Below are positions 12,101-23,329 of a stretch of DNA of 64,000 nucleotides, piece by piece (position 1 is the stretch's first letter; each line of letters begins with the position of its first letter). Position numbers and translations under genes: made by a program. Source of the stretch: Punica granatum (Eukaryota; Streptophyta; Magnoliopsida; Myrtales; Lythraceae); contig NC_045133.1 in assembly GCF_007655135.1 (NCBI RefSeq), positions 21,859,845 through 21,923,844 on the forward strand. The letters run 5' to 3'. The notes beneath the pieces are model-generated. The model saw only the letters and a program-made list of their open reading frames with translations, searched no databases and was not told the DNA's origin.

Positions 12101-13139
12101 AATTTTATTTTTACCAAATTGCCACTGTCCGCCCAACTCAGGTTCTTTCCGACAAGTAAGAATAGGGAGAGATGGCGATTGGAGAAGGAGACCCGAGACT
12201 CGATCCGGAATCTGATCTGGAGCAACAGAGCGGCCACCGTATCGGGAGAAGGTTCGAGAAACCTGCTCAGCCTCCTGAAGGCTCCGGGCAGGAGCCAGGA
12301 GGGGGACGACGGAGAAGAGGGATTGGAGGAAGAGGAGATCATCGACGAGTGCAAGACCTTTTACTTCGCCGGGAAGGAGACCACCGCCACGCTCATGACA
12401 TGGGCCCTCCTGCTGCTCGCAAAGCACCCGGAGTGGCAGAGAAAGGCGAGGGAGGAGGTGGTCCGTGTCTGCGGGGCGACAGCCGCTCCAACGGCAGACA
12501 AACTTAGCAACCTCAAGCTTGTAAGTGGATTCCAACCGTTTTGCCATACTCATATTTGTTCCAACCGTCATTTGCACATATAATATCATGATGTTAAGTT
12601 TTTTTCCCCCCCCTTCTTTTTTTCAGATCACAGGTATTATTATAGCTCAATAATGGAGACTAATCTTGTTTAGGCGTCAACTCATTTTAGATTATTTCAA
12701 TCGTATACAATTACAGGTGGGCATGATACTAAATGAGGCCATGAGATTGTATCCTCCGGCCGTGATGCTGATGAGGGAAGCCACGAAAGATGCAAAGCTC
12801 GGGGACAAGCTCCAGGTCCCTGCAGGGACGCAGCTCTACTTAGCCTTAACTGCGGTACACCATGACCCAGAGATTTGGGGACCAGATGCCAATGAGTTCA
12901 ACCCCCTGAGGTTTGCTGAGCCGAGGAAGCACCTGGCCTCGTTCGTCCCGTTCGGGCTGGGCCCGAGAATTTGCGTGGGCCAGAACCTTGCCCTGGTCGA
13001 GGCCAAGGTTGTGCTGGCCATGGTGATCAGGGAGTACATTCTTGAGGTTTCCCCTACCTATGTCCATGCCCCGGTCCTCTTCATCACATTGCAGCCTCAG
13101 CATGGCGCCCACATCATCTTGAGGAGGACTAACTTGTAG
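9188..13139 (+). CDS. CYP721A: Cytochrome P450, CYP721A-like (clan 72)
   Basis: Four exons: 9188-9673, 10256-10500, 12142-12520, 12717-13139, giving 510 residues. An N-terminal hydrophobic anchor (residues 1-22) implies endoplasmic reticulum attachment. P450 signatures are all present: I-helix Ala-Gly-Lys-Glu-Thr-Thr (320-325), ExxR as Glu-Ala-Met-Arg (377-380), the PERF-region variant Phe-Asn-Pro-Leu-Arg-Phe (431-436), and the haem loop [10 protein letters not shown] with ligand Cys456. The early 'Gly-Ile-Ser-Gly-Pro' and 'Lys-Trp-Ala-Val-His-Arg-Arg' segments are typical of clan 72. Assignment to CYP721A rests on overall resemblance and on its place beside RRA genes, as At1g75130 is in Arabidopsis. 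It should be a haem monooxygenase using NADPH-P450 reductase; the substrate is not known. Intron 2 (1641 bp) contains a large foldback repeat. Confidence 0.88.
10900..12020. mobile_element. Foldback element in P450 intron 2 (long imperfect inverted repeats)
   Basis: About 360 bp at the left (10900-11270) reappears as an imperfect reverse complement at the right (about 11640-12020). Matching blocks include 'tttcatccaatacctttgatta', 'tatacttctaacccct' and 'tttagatattata' against their complements. Arms are AT-rich with many small differences. The centre (about 11280-11640) is more balanced in composition and has no long frame. This fits a non-autonomous long-TIR (MULE or foldback) transposon. 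The transcript of the intron could form a long hairpin. Confidence 0.7.
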
Positions 13140-13249
13140 GCAAGCTCGCTCCCGGACCGTGTCGTGAAAGATATCGATGAGAGAGCATCGTGTATTGTTC
13201 TTTTCTTAAACTAATTTCAAAATGGAATATGTGCTGTGGTATAACGTTG

Positions 13250-13682
13250 AGGAATGAGGATGATCATAGTTTCAATTAGAATGAGTATGCTATTGTTGGT
13301 CTATGTATCACTTAAAACAATCGTAGCTTTTACGACTCGACTATACATAATAAGAAGCGTGGCGTTCCATCCCGATGAATCGATGCAAAGTAGGGGGGAG
13401 ATAACACTGATAAGAAGCAATTCCGGTGACGTTCTATACTAAATCAGAACTTTGTTTATGGATGAGATTTAACAAGTTACGATCATCCATTGCTCCGAAT
13501 GACCCGTATTGTACAATCATCGCCTTGATTGGGACGACTTCAAACCGCAATGTCGGAAGGGACGCTAGAAGGAATGTCGGCTCTCTTGGTCTGGGCCCAG
13601 GCTCAGGCCTAAAGAAGCCATCAATTGTGCTCAGTGAACCGACGAACTTGCCTAACTATTAATTAATTGATATAATTATCTA
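13250..13682. repeat. RRA-upstream module, copy 1
   Basis: The segment carries 'gaggatgatcatagttt', then 'ggatgagatttaacaagtta', then a 'gacccgtattg / acaatcatcg' stretch and ends with 'gcctaactattaattaatt'. The same ordered landmarks occur at about 26620-27190 and 28960-29390, the latter directly before RRA copy B. Its tail also reappears at 16000-16090, directly before RRA copy A. This suggests a duplicated upstream block that was split here by later insertions. Confidence 0.5.
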
Positions 13683-13722
13683 CTATCTATCTATCTATCT
13701 ATCTATCTATGTATCTATTACT
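13683..13722. repeat. (CTAT)n microsatellite
   Basis: About eight consecutive CTAT units, ending in 'gtatctatt'. It sits immediately beside the Helitron-like end at 13726. Confidence 0.9.
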
Positions 13723-13723
13723 A

Positions 13724-13756
13724 CTAGTCGTGGAGCCCCGTGCATTGCACGAGATA
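13724..13756 (-). mobile_element. Helitron-like 3' terminus (minus orientation)
   Basis: On the minus strand the sequence reads a short hairpin 'cgtgcaatgcacg', an 11-nt spacer, then CTAGT. Plant Helitrons end in CTRR preceded at about 10-12 nt by a small GC-rich hairpin, and insert next to a T. The element would extend to the right from here. Its 5' end was not found, and no Rep/helicase coding is visible, so it would be non-autonomous. Confidence 0.45.
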
Positions 13757-14104
13757 GAATCTGATAATTGTTTTTAGGAATTTTATAATATTGTGTTTTA
13801 AAAATATATGTATATTAATATATATCATTATTATATCTATCAGAAATTGTTTGCACATATGCAAAGTCAAACTTATATCTAGGAATTAAAGATCCCTCTT
13901 CTAATTTTTGTACGGATATTATTACCAAAAAAATGATCTTCAAATCACCCCTGAATGGGCAATATTGAGCAAAAACTATCGATAGTTTGAAATTCTAAAT
14001 GGCATATACAGATCCTTCATCTTATTGGCTCCAAAATTCATCCGGTTGATATTTTCGCACAGTTGCATAAATTGAGTTATTCTATCAAAACTAAAATTTA
14101 GAAG

Positions 14105-14206
14105 TATAATTTATTTTTCATCATTAATTAATAATATAACAAATAATAAGAAAAATATAATTTACTTTTCATCATTAATTAATAATATAACAAATAATAA
14201 GAAATT
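14105..14206. repeat. Tandem direct repeat, two units of about 51 bp
   Basis: Two nearly identical AT-rich copies start 'tataattta' and contain 'cattaattaataatataac'. They differ at one or two positions. Confidence 0.8.
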
Positions 14207-14502
14207 TTACCTCATCATCTAGAGGAATCATATCCATGCTAGTTAAATCATCGCTTTTTGTCTTCATAGCATCACATAATTTCATCACTCTAACTTTTAT
14301 TTTTCCATGAATCTTATTCAAGTGCTAGCTCTCTCAATAAATTATAAGACATCATGAAAAATAAAATAACAAGTTAACAATTAATTTAAAAAAGGTTTCA
14401 AATTACAACATGTAAAAGAAACATATGCACTCTGCATAGATAAAAATTAAAATTAATAATAATCGCAAAAAGAAAAGCAAACGTTGGACAATATGACAAC
14501 GT

Positions 14503-14656
14503 GTTCATAAGAACTTCAAATATACACATACGGAAACATATAAACACACACATGTATACAGATACATTAACGTATATATATGTACACGTTAATGTATCTG
14601 TATACATGTGTGTGTTTATATGTTTCCGTATGTCTATATTTGAGGTTCTTATGAAC
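14503..14656. repeat. Long hairpin: 71-bp arms, 12-nt loop
   Basis: Left arm 14503-14573 and right arm 14586-14656 are reverse complements with two mismatches; the inner 48 bp are perfect. The loop is the AT-rich 14574-14585. Open frames on both strands here are mirror images caused by the palindrome and are not genes. It could be the core of a foldback MITE or a source of a hairpin RNA. Confidence 0.9.
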
Positions 14657-14720
14657 TTCTTAAGGGAGACTACATATGACTTCAAATATATAGTTCTTAT
14701 GTTTCCGTACGTGTAAACAC

Positions 14721-14780
14721 ATAACTGTATGTGTATTCTACTTACCGTATATGATTGCGGTAGCATACACATACAGTTAT
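14721..14780. repeat. Second, shorter hairpin next to the long one
   Basis: 'ataactgtatgtgta' at 14721-14735 is the exact reverse complement of 14766-14780. The inner flanks (ttctac against gtagca) pair at five of six positions. It lies 65 bp after the long hairpin. Confidence 0.8.
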
Positions 14781-14786
14781 ACGCCA

Positions 14787-15999
14787 TAAGGGAGTTCATG
14801 CACTTCAGCAAATTTCAGAATATAATAGAAACTGACATGCGGAAAATAGTTATCTATAAAAAGTTACTATCAATAGTACATGCTATCAAACTGAATAGTG
14901 TATCAAGATCTTTTTTTCTTTTCACTACTAAGTAATATCCTAACATAACTCCATCAATCAGATAAAAGCCAATCACAGCAGGAACAAACCCGAAAAGTTC
15001 AAAGCCGGTTTAGCATCGGATCACAGATGATATTTCTAATGGTACTGCTAAAGCACGATGTGTGCGTACGGACCTGAACAGTGCCATTTACACCCCGACG
15101 AAAAGGAGACGTGGAATGGAAATAATTTTAAAAGAATTCCATCAAATTTGAATCTTGGTTCTCGTGCATAAGAGACGTATCCATAATTTTCTTGTAGGTT
15201 TGAAGGTGGCGTCTCAAGACAATTTGGCAATTTTGAAAACGATTTGTACTATTCATAATGGACAACAAAGAATTCTAAAAAGATGTAATTTGATTTTCTA
15301 AAAATTTTCTAACATTCTAATTTAGGGTTTTGATCTATGTAATAGTAATCTATATATATGGATATATACCGCAAAAATGATCTACCTATATAATGCCCGT
15401 AGCAATATATATATATATATATATATTTCTCAATCGCCATCTATATATCTATTTATATAATTTCAAAATGAAAAACATTTTGTTTAATTTCTGATTTTTT
15501 TTTAAAATTGAAATATTTTGTCTGGAAGATTATTGATAATTTAAAAAATTTAAAAACTCAAAAAATTTAGAAAAGTTTATTCATTAACATAGCTTTATGA
15601 GGTCATCTAGCTTGGTTACCTCATATCTTGCTTATATATGTAGTAAAGAGGCATATACCGCTCTTTTCGATTCTTGAAAATAAGAAAAAAAAAATATTAA
15701 AATTACTTAATTATCTATTTAAAAATTAATCGACCAATTAAAAAAAAGTTAATTTTTGATATTTTAATCATCAAACATAAAAATAAAATTCTCTATTTTT
15801 CTTCCGTAATGATTAAAATATAAAATTAATTTTTGATAAATTAGTCATTACAGATATATTACAGAGTTACTCAAGTTGTCCTATTGTATTCGCGTCTAGT
15901 GTGCGCATGCCTATTAGTAACTCGTAAAATGAAGAACAAATTACTTTCAATTATGCAAATAGCACGGTCACACCCTAATTATAAAAATAATTAAGTCGA
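14787..15999. other. AT-rich gene-free stretch
   Basis: Simple AT-rich DNA with an (AT)n run near 15404-15426. No gene, RNA gene or complete element recognised. Confidence 0.6.
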
Positions 16000-16350
16000 G
16001 GCCCAATATAGCCATCAATTTTTCTCGATCAAGGAATGAACTTCATTAAAATTACTGCCTAACTAATAATTAATTAATCAATTATTATAATTATTATAAA
16101 TAAATTAATAACTCCTCTTCCCTCCATCAAACGACTACGGAGCTCAACGACTCCTTTTCCCTCCATTTTCATTTTCTCTCTGTCTCTGTCTTTCATACAT
16201 GCGCGAAGCAGACCTTCCCTTTGCCTGAGAGCTCCGCCACCATGTGAGCCAGCTCTCCCGAGCTCGCATCCTTCGACTCGCTGCCAGAAACAAATCTGTT
16301 TCATCTCCGTCTGGTGTGAGTATCTGCCTACGGTGAGAGTGAGTTCAGTC

Positions 16351-17747
16351 ATGGTGGGTCGCAGAGACGGCTCGCTGATGCGGGAGAAAGGCCAGAGCTT
16401 CTGCGGATCTCGAGTTACAGTAGCCATTGCCATGGGAATCCTGCTTTGCTGCGTCTCGGTCTTGGAGTTGCTCTATCCTAACGGCCTCTTCAGCTCCGAT
16501 CCGCCTCCTTGGTTGCAGAAGTTCTGGAGAACGGATCGCCAGGTCCGATTATCTTCGATTCGTCTTCTGTTCCTTTAATTCAAGTTCCCGTAATTCTAGT
16601 TCTGATCCGGTTACAACTTTGGTTTCATGTTTGTTTGGATACATTATCTGACACAAAATAAACATCTATCTTGTTTATCCTATATTCTAATAATCTAATC
16701 ATGCTTTGTGGCTAGACTGATTCATCCTCATGCAAATCTCAAGAACGGGCTAACGCGCTGAAGCAGGGACAAGATAATGCACCGAAGCAGTTCCCAGTAC
16801 TGGGCCAACAGCACAAAGCTGGGCCTTTTGGTACTGTCAAGGGGTTGAGAACTAATCCGACGGTCCTTCCCGATGAATCCGTGAACCCAAGGCTTGCTAA
16901 GTTATTAAAGGAAATTGCCATCGGAAAAGAGCTTATAGTAGCACTTGCTAACTCCAAGGTCAAGGACATGTTGGAGGTTTGGTTCACAAGCATCAGGAAA
17001 GTGGGCATACCTAATTATCTGGTAGTAGCATTAGATGACGAGATCGCAGAGTTCTGCAAATTGAATGAAGTTCCAATGTATAAGAGAGATCCAGATCAGG
17101 GGATCGATTCAATCGGGAAAACAGGAGGTAGCATTGCAGTCTCGGGCTTGAAATTCCGCATCTTGAGGGAATTTTTGCAGATGGGATACAGTGTTCTTCT
17201 CTCAGATGTTGACATAGTTTACCTGCAGAATCCGTTTGATCATATTTACCGCGATTCTGATGTGGAGTCGATGACCGATGGTCATGACAACCAGACAGCT
17301 TATGGGTATGATGACGTCTTCGATGATCCAGTGATGGGCTGGTCTCGGCATATTTACACAGTGAGAATATGGGTTTACAACTCCGGTTTCTTCTACATCA
17401 GGCCCACTATCCCTTCCATCGAGCTTTTAGATCGTGTGGCTGGTCGGCTTTCTGAAAAACCGTATTTATGGGACCAAGCAGTCTTCAATGAGGAGCTATT
17501 TTTCCCTTCACATCCTGGATACGAGGGGCTCCATGCCGCCAAGAGAACTATGGATTACTATCTTTTCATGAACAGTAAGGTCCTCTTTAAGGAGGTCCGG
17601 AAGGACGACGCTAAGCTCAGCCAATTGAAGCCGGTCATTATTCACGTCAACTATCATCCAGATAAACTTCCGAGAATGAAGGCTATAGTGGACTTCTATG
17701 TCAATGGCAAGAAAGACGCACTGCAACCTTTCCCCGATGGTACATAG
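16351..17747 (+). CDS. RRA: RRA-type GT77 arabinosyltransferase, copy A (short stem)
   Basis: Two exons: 16351-16542 and 16716-17747, 407 residues. The start was chosen because it matches the first residues of copy B. The protein is a type II Golgi membrane protein: a short basic N-terminus, one hydrophobic span (about 21-43), a stem, then the GT77 domain with the nucleotide-sugar DXD motif as Asp-Val-Asp in Leu-Ser-Asp-Val-Asp-Ile-Val-Tyr. RRA enzymes add the second beta-arabinofuranose to hydroxyproline-linked arabinosides of extensins. Compared with copy B, 28 codons are missing right after the shared Asn-Ala-Leu-Lys of the stem, in frame. The catalytic domain is full length and highly similar to copy B. 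Probably functional; loss of the coiled coil may alter dimerisation or Golgi retention (inference). Confidence 0.9.
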
Positions 17748-17949
17748 AGAAATAGGTAGGAGCAGAGCCATAATGTTCTCAGCCGTTTCTCTTCTTGCTT
17801 CGGTTTGCTGCACACAAAGGTAGGTTCAATCTGGATGCACTACCGAACTCCACAAGAAATGCTTCATCTGTATTTTACACGCGAGTTTTTCCTTTCGAAC
17901 AGGCAATGTAAGGCTCCTTTTAATTTGTTTAGTACTCCCGATCGAATGG

Positions 17950-18170
17950 TTTACTTTGTTGAGGAGTTAAAAATGGGATAAATCCCACATCGGAAAAGAA
18001 AAAGAATATCCATGGGTTTATATGAGATTTAGGTACTACCATTTATTAGTTTGAGCTTTTAAGTGGATATGGGCCCGAGCCCGTATAAGCCCAATGGAAA
18101 TTTAATATACTTCCCCATCACATTATGCCAATATAAATTTTAGTTTCTAGTTGTATCCACTGTCGGTTCT
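17950..18170 (+). promoter_or_regulatory. USE-like element with TATA (possible solo LTR or TRIM fragment)
   Basis: ATCCCACATCG at 17982-17992 matches the plant snRNA upstream sequence element (RTCCCACATCG) exactly. TTATAT follows after about 25 bp. Further on come 'gggcccgagcccgtataagccc' and AT-rich DNA. No snRNA body is recognisable downstream. A similar layout is found in LTRs of many dicot retroelements, so a solo LTR or TRIM remnant is likely. Confidence 0.4.
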
Positions 18171-21100
18171 TCTCGTCTTCAGTTCCCCGACTGGGATCTC
18201 TCCTCTGCTAGCTGATTTTCAGTTCAATGAGGGGAGAAAAAATTTGCTCCATAAGAGGCAATATATCCGGATTCGGGATAGAGAACACCATTGACAACTA
18301 TAGGCGGGCTTGGTGGAATATATTTGGCAATTTGAAAATACCCGCAATATCGGCTAAATTTATTTCTAGTTGCTTGTGTATATTTTTTTGATTGCTCATG
18401 TAATTTTCCTTCCGTTGTTCGTGTAATTTTCTTTCCATTGCTTGTGTATTTTTTTCCGTCATGTAATTTTCCAGTTATTTTATGAATTTTAGTAATTACT
18501 CCTAATTAATTATTTAATTAATATTATGATTTATTAATTAATTAGTTTTAATTATTTTGAGTTATATTCATTAAATGAATATAAATATGTATGTGGGCTT
18601 TATCAGAGATTTAAATGAGTTTGTCTCTGTCTGACATGGTGCTTATGTGGCAGTGTGAGGCTCAGATCAGATATTCAATCAGAGACATGAGATGGATATA
18701 GTCTTACTCAGTGAGATAAAGAGAGAGAGTCTCATTCAACCCAGTCGACGCAAGCAGTTGTTATCAACATTTGATGGAACTTTCAGGCCCACTTATTTGA
18801 CTACCCCAATTCATTCATTCAAACTAGATCGCGTTGTGAGGAAATGATTGATAATTTTTTGATAGAAAGTAATATTTAAGATAAGAAGTTTTTTTAAAAA
18901 TATTATTGATTTAGAAATTGTTTCAATTGAAAATTAAATGAGATTATTGAAGCATCACTGATCTTTAAATAAAAGTAAAATTCTAATGTAAAATTGAAAA
19001 AAAACGAAAAGAGAAGATGGAGAATATACTTACAATTATAGAAGATCGAGTGGAAAAATAATATCTCAAAATTTAATATAGATAAACCCAAATTTTATTA
19101 GAGAAAGAAAATTAGGAATTTGTTGAGTGAGGGTATGTTCACTTTCCTTTACATAACTATTAGCCCTATTATTATATTCAATAAAATCACAAGGAAAATT
19201 TTTTGTATCTATACAAAAATACTTTCTTCCTACTGAAAAAGAACAATGATTTTCTTAATATTTATAATATATATATATATATATATATATGAAGTTTGTT
19301 TATAGAAAGAAAGATTTTTCAACTATATATTATTTTTATCGTTTTTGATCATAAGGAGAAATCATGAAATAATCAAATGGTTGTTATACATAAATAGTTG
19401 ATTGAGATTTATATAAGTTGAAAAATTGGAAAAAAGAATTTAAAACGTAAATACTAATTTCATATTATTCCTTTCAATTTAAATTTATAGCATAATAATC
19501 TAAAAGTTTCATAAAAAGTCGACCCAATATATATAAAAATCTATTATTATTAAGTTTAACTCTTATATATATATATATATATAGATATAGAATTTGAGAT
19601 ACAAGTATATTTCCTAAATACTCATTGACATATGTACATAAAATATTTTAAGTCATATATACATGAATATATAGTTCCTCGATATTAAAGGCATACATAC
19701 TATTTAAGAAAATTATGTTAGGAGAGAAAAAATATTAGAAAGTATACTTTTCTAATAGATGAATTACATATAATTTCCATATATAACTAACCAGTGGTGA
19801 AAATAAAATATAACAATATAATAATTCGAAGATCTGTCTAATAAAGAGTACATAGTATAAGATAAAAAGAGAAAATATACAGTAAATACTAAAAATAATA
19901 TTAAAAATTAATCATGTAAGATTAGATTAACACAAAGTTTATATTGTACATCATTTTTTAATTGAAACTTTAAAGGAAAAGAATTATTGACGACTAAAAT
20001 GGTTCAAAAACACAAAATTTACAATGGAGAGCGATGAAAAAGACTTAAGTTGTATCACAAATTTCTTTGTTCCAAGAATTTTCTCGAGAAATCACGGTAT
20101 TTAAATCTAAATTTGCAATATAATTAAATGAAATCATAAAACTGTATAAACTAGCCAAAAAAATAGTTAACATTGAGAGAAATATTCTTAAAAGTTGAAA
20201 AGATAAAAATCTATGTATATCATGATGGACATGACCTTTTTTTTATGGTTAGCTCATGCTAACTTCCATCATTCTTTGTTGATTTGTTCATCAAATAGTA
20301 TAAAACCATCTATACAAATTTTCAATCAAACAACATGCATTATTTATAAAAAATTTAAACCTACTTAACTACTGTTTAAAGTAAATATGCTAATACTCAT
20401 CAAAATAAAATTAATAAGATTGTGTATAATAGATAACTAATAAAACTTGGAAGGCAGAGAGAACCTTTGCATAGAGCTTGGAAGAGAGGTAAGAATATTT
20501 GCATGGAGTAGGGATTTCCCAGTAAATTTGGTGCCGCATGGAGTAAGGATTTTATAGTTAAATATGCATATAATTCCCGATTAATATAGTTTTACACCTT
20601 ATCATATAATTCTAAAAATGCATTTAAACTTACTGACTAATATAGCATTGCATATATTTCTTATGTAGAATATGCGATGATATATATATTGATATAATGA
20701 GATCAATATAGTATATAGCATTGCCTCTTTTTATTGAGTTTGTGTGGGGTATATACATAAATTTACATTATAAAAGATTTCATGGTAACAGTTAATGTTT
20801 ATAGTCTATTGCATATTTCGCTCTCTTGTATATATTTTGTTGTGTTATATGCAAATAATATGTATTCAACTGCATAATTAATGACAAAAAATTTCTTTAA
20901 TACATAAGTGATGACGCGGTAAAGCAAGACAGTCCTGTTTCTTTTTTTTTTTTTGAACTTTCTTATGTGGTAAAGCAGCGTCAAAATTCGATTCGTATTT
21001 TGTTTATATACATATATTTCCTCTTTTCAACCACCAGCGTTGATACATCCGATACATGTCTGTTGGCTGTGGCATTGGCCTCTGCATGTATTATTTACGC

Positions 21101-21790
21101 AAATAATAAGTAAAACTAGAACAAGACCATCTGGCTGGTTTGGTTTTGTCGGCTGGTGAGGACGTGACCTGAATTCTTTTGCATGTAAACTTTGGTACTT
21201 CTCGCCGTCATGGGGGCATACACACTAGCTAGCTGATGGTAATCAGTTCCTTGGAGATGCTCTCCTTGTTATTTGATGTGTTCTTCTGTAGGATATCAAG
21301 TGTGTGTGGTTGAATTCGGTCGTTCCATCGTTGACTGATTGCAATCATTTATGAATTAATATTGAGGAAATCCTTTTGGAGGAGATATGTTGAAAGAAAG
21401 AAGAGAATCTGTGCTGGCTAAGCCTTATAATTACAATCATATTTGCTCTTGCATCAGACATATATTCAAACGTTGTACTTCTTCCTGATGCACATGGATT
21501 ATTTAGGGGCACCGTAGGGTAGGGTTGAAGGGCAAAAACATTCTTTTGGAAGGAAGGAATAATAGCCGTTATATTTGTTTCTGAAAGGACTATTGATTTT
21601 TACTTCGTGTATATATGATGGCAGTTATATTGATTTCTGAAGGATATATAATAAATCGATCATCATGATCATATTTTACTTGCATTAGTCTAATTTCCAT
21701 GCCCTATGGAGTTTGTCCTAAGGCATAAATAGACATGTAATCATCTGCTGCTGCTGAGAGCTTTTTCCTTTCTGATTGGCCAATTCTGTA
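18171..21790. other. Gene-free AT-rich intergenic stretch
   Basis: 3.6 kb of AT-rich DNA with (AT)n tracts near 19269-19290 and 19565-19582. The open frames present are short and of low complexity. I see no gene, tRNA or complete transposon. Confidence 0.65.
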
Positions 21791-21803
21791 GGGATTTTTA
21801 ATT

Positions 21804-22978
21804 ATGGCGATGAACCGGCTGATCAGGTCATTGAGGAGTGCCATCAGCAACAAGGAAGCAGCTTTCATCTTATTTCGGCGAAATTTTGCAGCTGCGCGTG
21901 GCAGGCAAAGTGAATGAGTGCTCTAATGGTGGCGGGGCTGGTAATCCCCCTGAACCTTCATCGCTCAGCAACGAGGTCAAAGATACCCCAAAGGTGGCGG
22001 GGCTAGTAATGCCCCTAAAGCTTCAGCGCTCGGTTGATAAGGATCCGTTGGTGGCTTTTTTGGGAGCTCCGGTTCCGTCAGGTTCCCACAGCGTCACAGA
22101 GGCCTCCGCGGGCCTGGCTATTCTCGGCCACGATCTCCTAACTTTTGAGATCACCAGCAAGGTAAATTAATTCATCATTCATTTCCTTCTTTTCAAATGT
22201 TTTAAGTGTACTTATTTTAAATTTTTTTTTTTTTAACTTAAGGTTCCAGCTCGGTTGAGCAGTCATGTGGTCTCTTCCACAAATGACCAGGTCAATCGGT
22301 AATTATCTGACACCAAATTAATTTCACTGAAATCTCATTTTCCTTTTAAGTACATTGACATCAATTTTCATTTAAAATAGAGGTATGACAAGATTCTTCA
22401 GGCATGGAAGTCAGCGAAATTTCCCAAGAACTCCTAACCAGTCCTCCAAACTCGTAAAGAAAATATTGAATGGAGAATACAAAGCTGAAGTTGAGGTATA
22501 CTAATCCCAGTTTGTTTTCAAAATAATCAGAAATTAATGAACACTACAAAGCTAAACTTGGTTTGATTCTTACAGGGTTTTATGGGATTCTATAATCTCC
22601 CTCTTCTTGACAAACCAACCGAGAAATTCTTATGTGAGGTCCCAATCCACTTGCCATCCAATTCGATCCGATTTGAAACGATGGAGGTTAATCCTGAAAA
22701 CCTCAATATCCATGAGGAAGGAGAGGACCCCAACACCCCATCTGGCTCTAAGTACGGCAAAGCAAAGAAGGGCTCTAAAGGTGGCGGGGGTAGTAATGCC
22801 CCTAAACCTTCAAAACATTCAGCAAAGATGTCATATATGCCACTGACGACTACGACCTCAATGCACATATCCTGAGAAATAAAGCGGACCGCAAGATGCT
22901 CATCGAGGCGGCCTTGGATTTCCACCATAAGCACAGCGATGTAGAACGGCCACTGATTGCTATGGAGTGACGAAGTTC
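21804..22978 (+). pseudogene. Unrecognised multi-exon gene with frame breaks
   Basis: I do not recognise the family. Exon-like blocks with compatible GT/AG borders: up to 22161, 22243-22298, 22381-22495, 22576-22875. An ATG at 21804 opens a basic, Ser/Arg-rich 36-codon segment that looks like a mitochondrial targeting peptide, but this frame stops near 21914, while the rest of exon 1 is open in another frame. In the last exon the frame ends at 22875, whereas a second frame continues from about 22833 to 22978 with good coding character. Two single-base frame breaks would explain this, so I call it a broken gene. A motif of about 33 bp (Gly/Ala/Asn/Pro-rich when read in frame) occurs three times, near 21925, 21992 and 22783. 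Confidence 0.5.
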
Positions 22979-23329
22979 CATAATTTTATGGCCCTCGTGA
23001 CCCAGAGGGGAGCTAATTCGCTCCACCCAAGACATTTCGAGCAAGGATTGAGGAGAACAACTCCGGCAAGTCCAAGAACCTGCAGGGGATGTAATTCTTA
23101 GATGCCCGGCTGCGGAATGTCAAGCTGTCTTTGGTCTCCGTTTTTTAAGTTTTGTTTTGATGTCTAGTGAGAGGATCGATATGAGTTGTATCTCTTAAAC
23201 AGTGGGTGTTTTGGAGCTTCTCAGCGTTTACTGTATGTGGTTCCTTTGATAATATGTAGAACCTTAATTTGCTAAATTTATGAGTATTTATTTACACAGC
23301 TCTCCATCTGGCCGGGTAGTTTAGACTTT
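22979..23329. other. 3' flank of the broken hypothetical gene
   Basis: No separate gene seen. The interval probably holds the 3' UTR of the preceding locus. Confidence 0.4.

Noticed and set aside
12050..12589. Minus-strand frame of 179 residues across P450 exon 3
   Set aside because: Lies antisense to an exon that carries the I-helix motif; codon content follows from the sense gene.
14398..14811. Opposing open frames of 137 and 71 residues at 14.4-14.8 kb
   Set aside because: Both read through the long palindrome and are mirror images of each other; no protein character.
17940..18060. A U6 or other snRNA gene downstream of the USE-like motif
   Set aside because: No conserved snRNA body follows the TATA, and the first T-run is too close; a retroelement relic is more likely.
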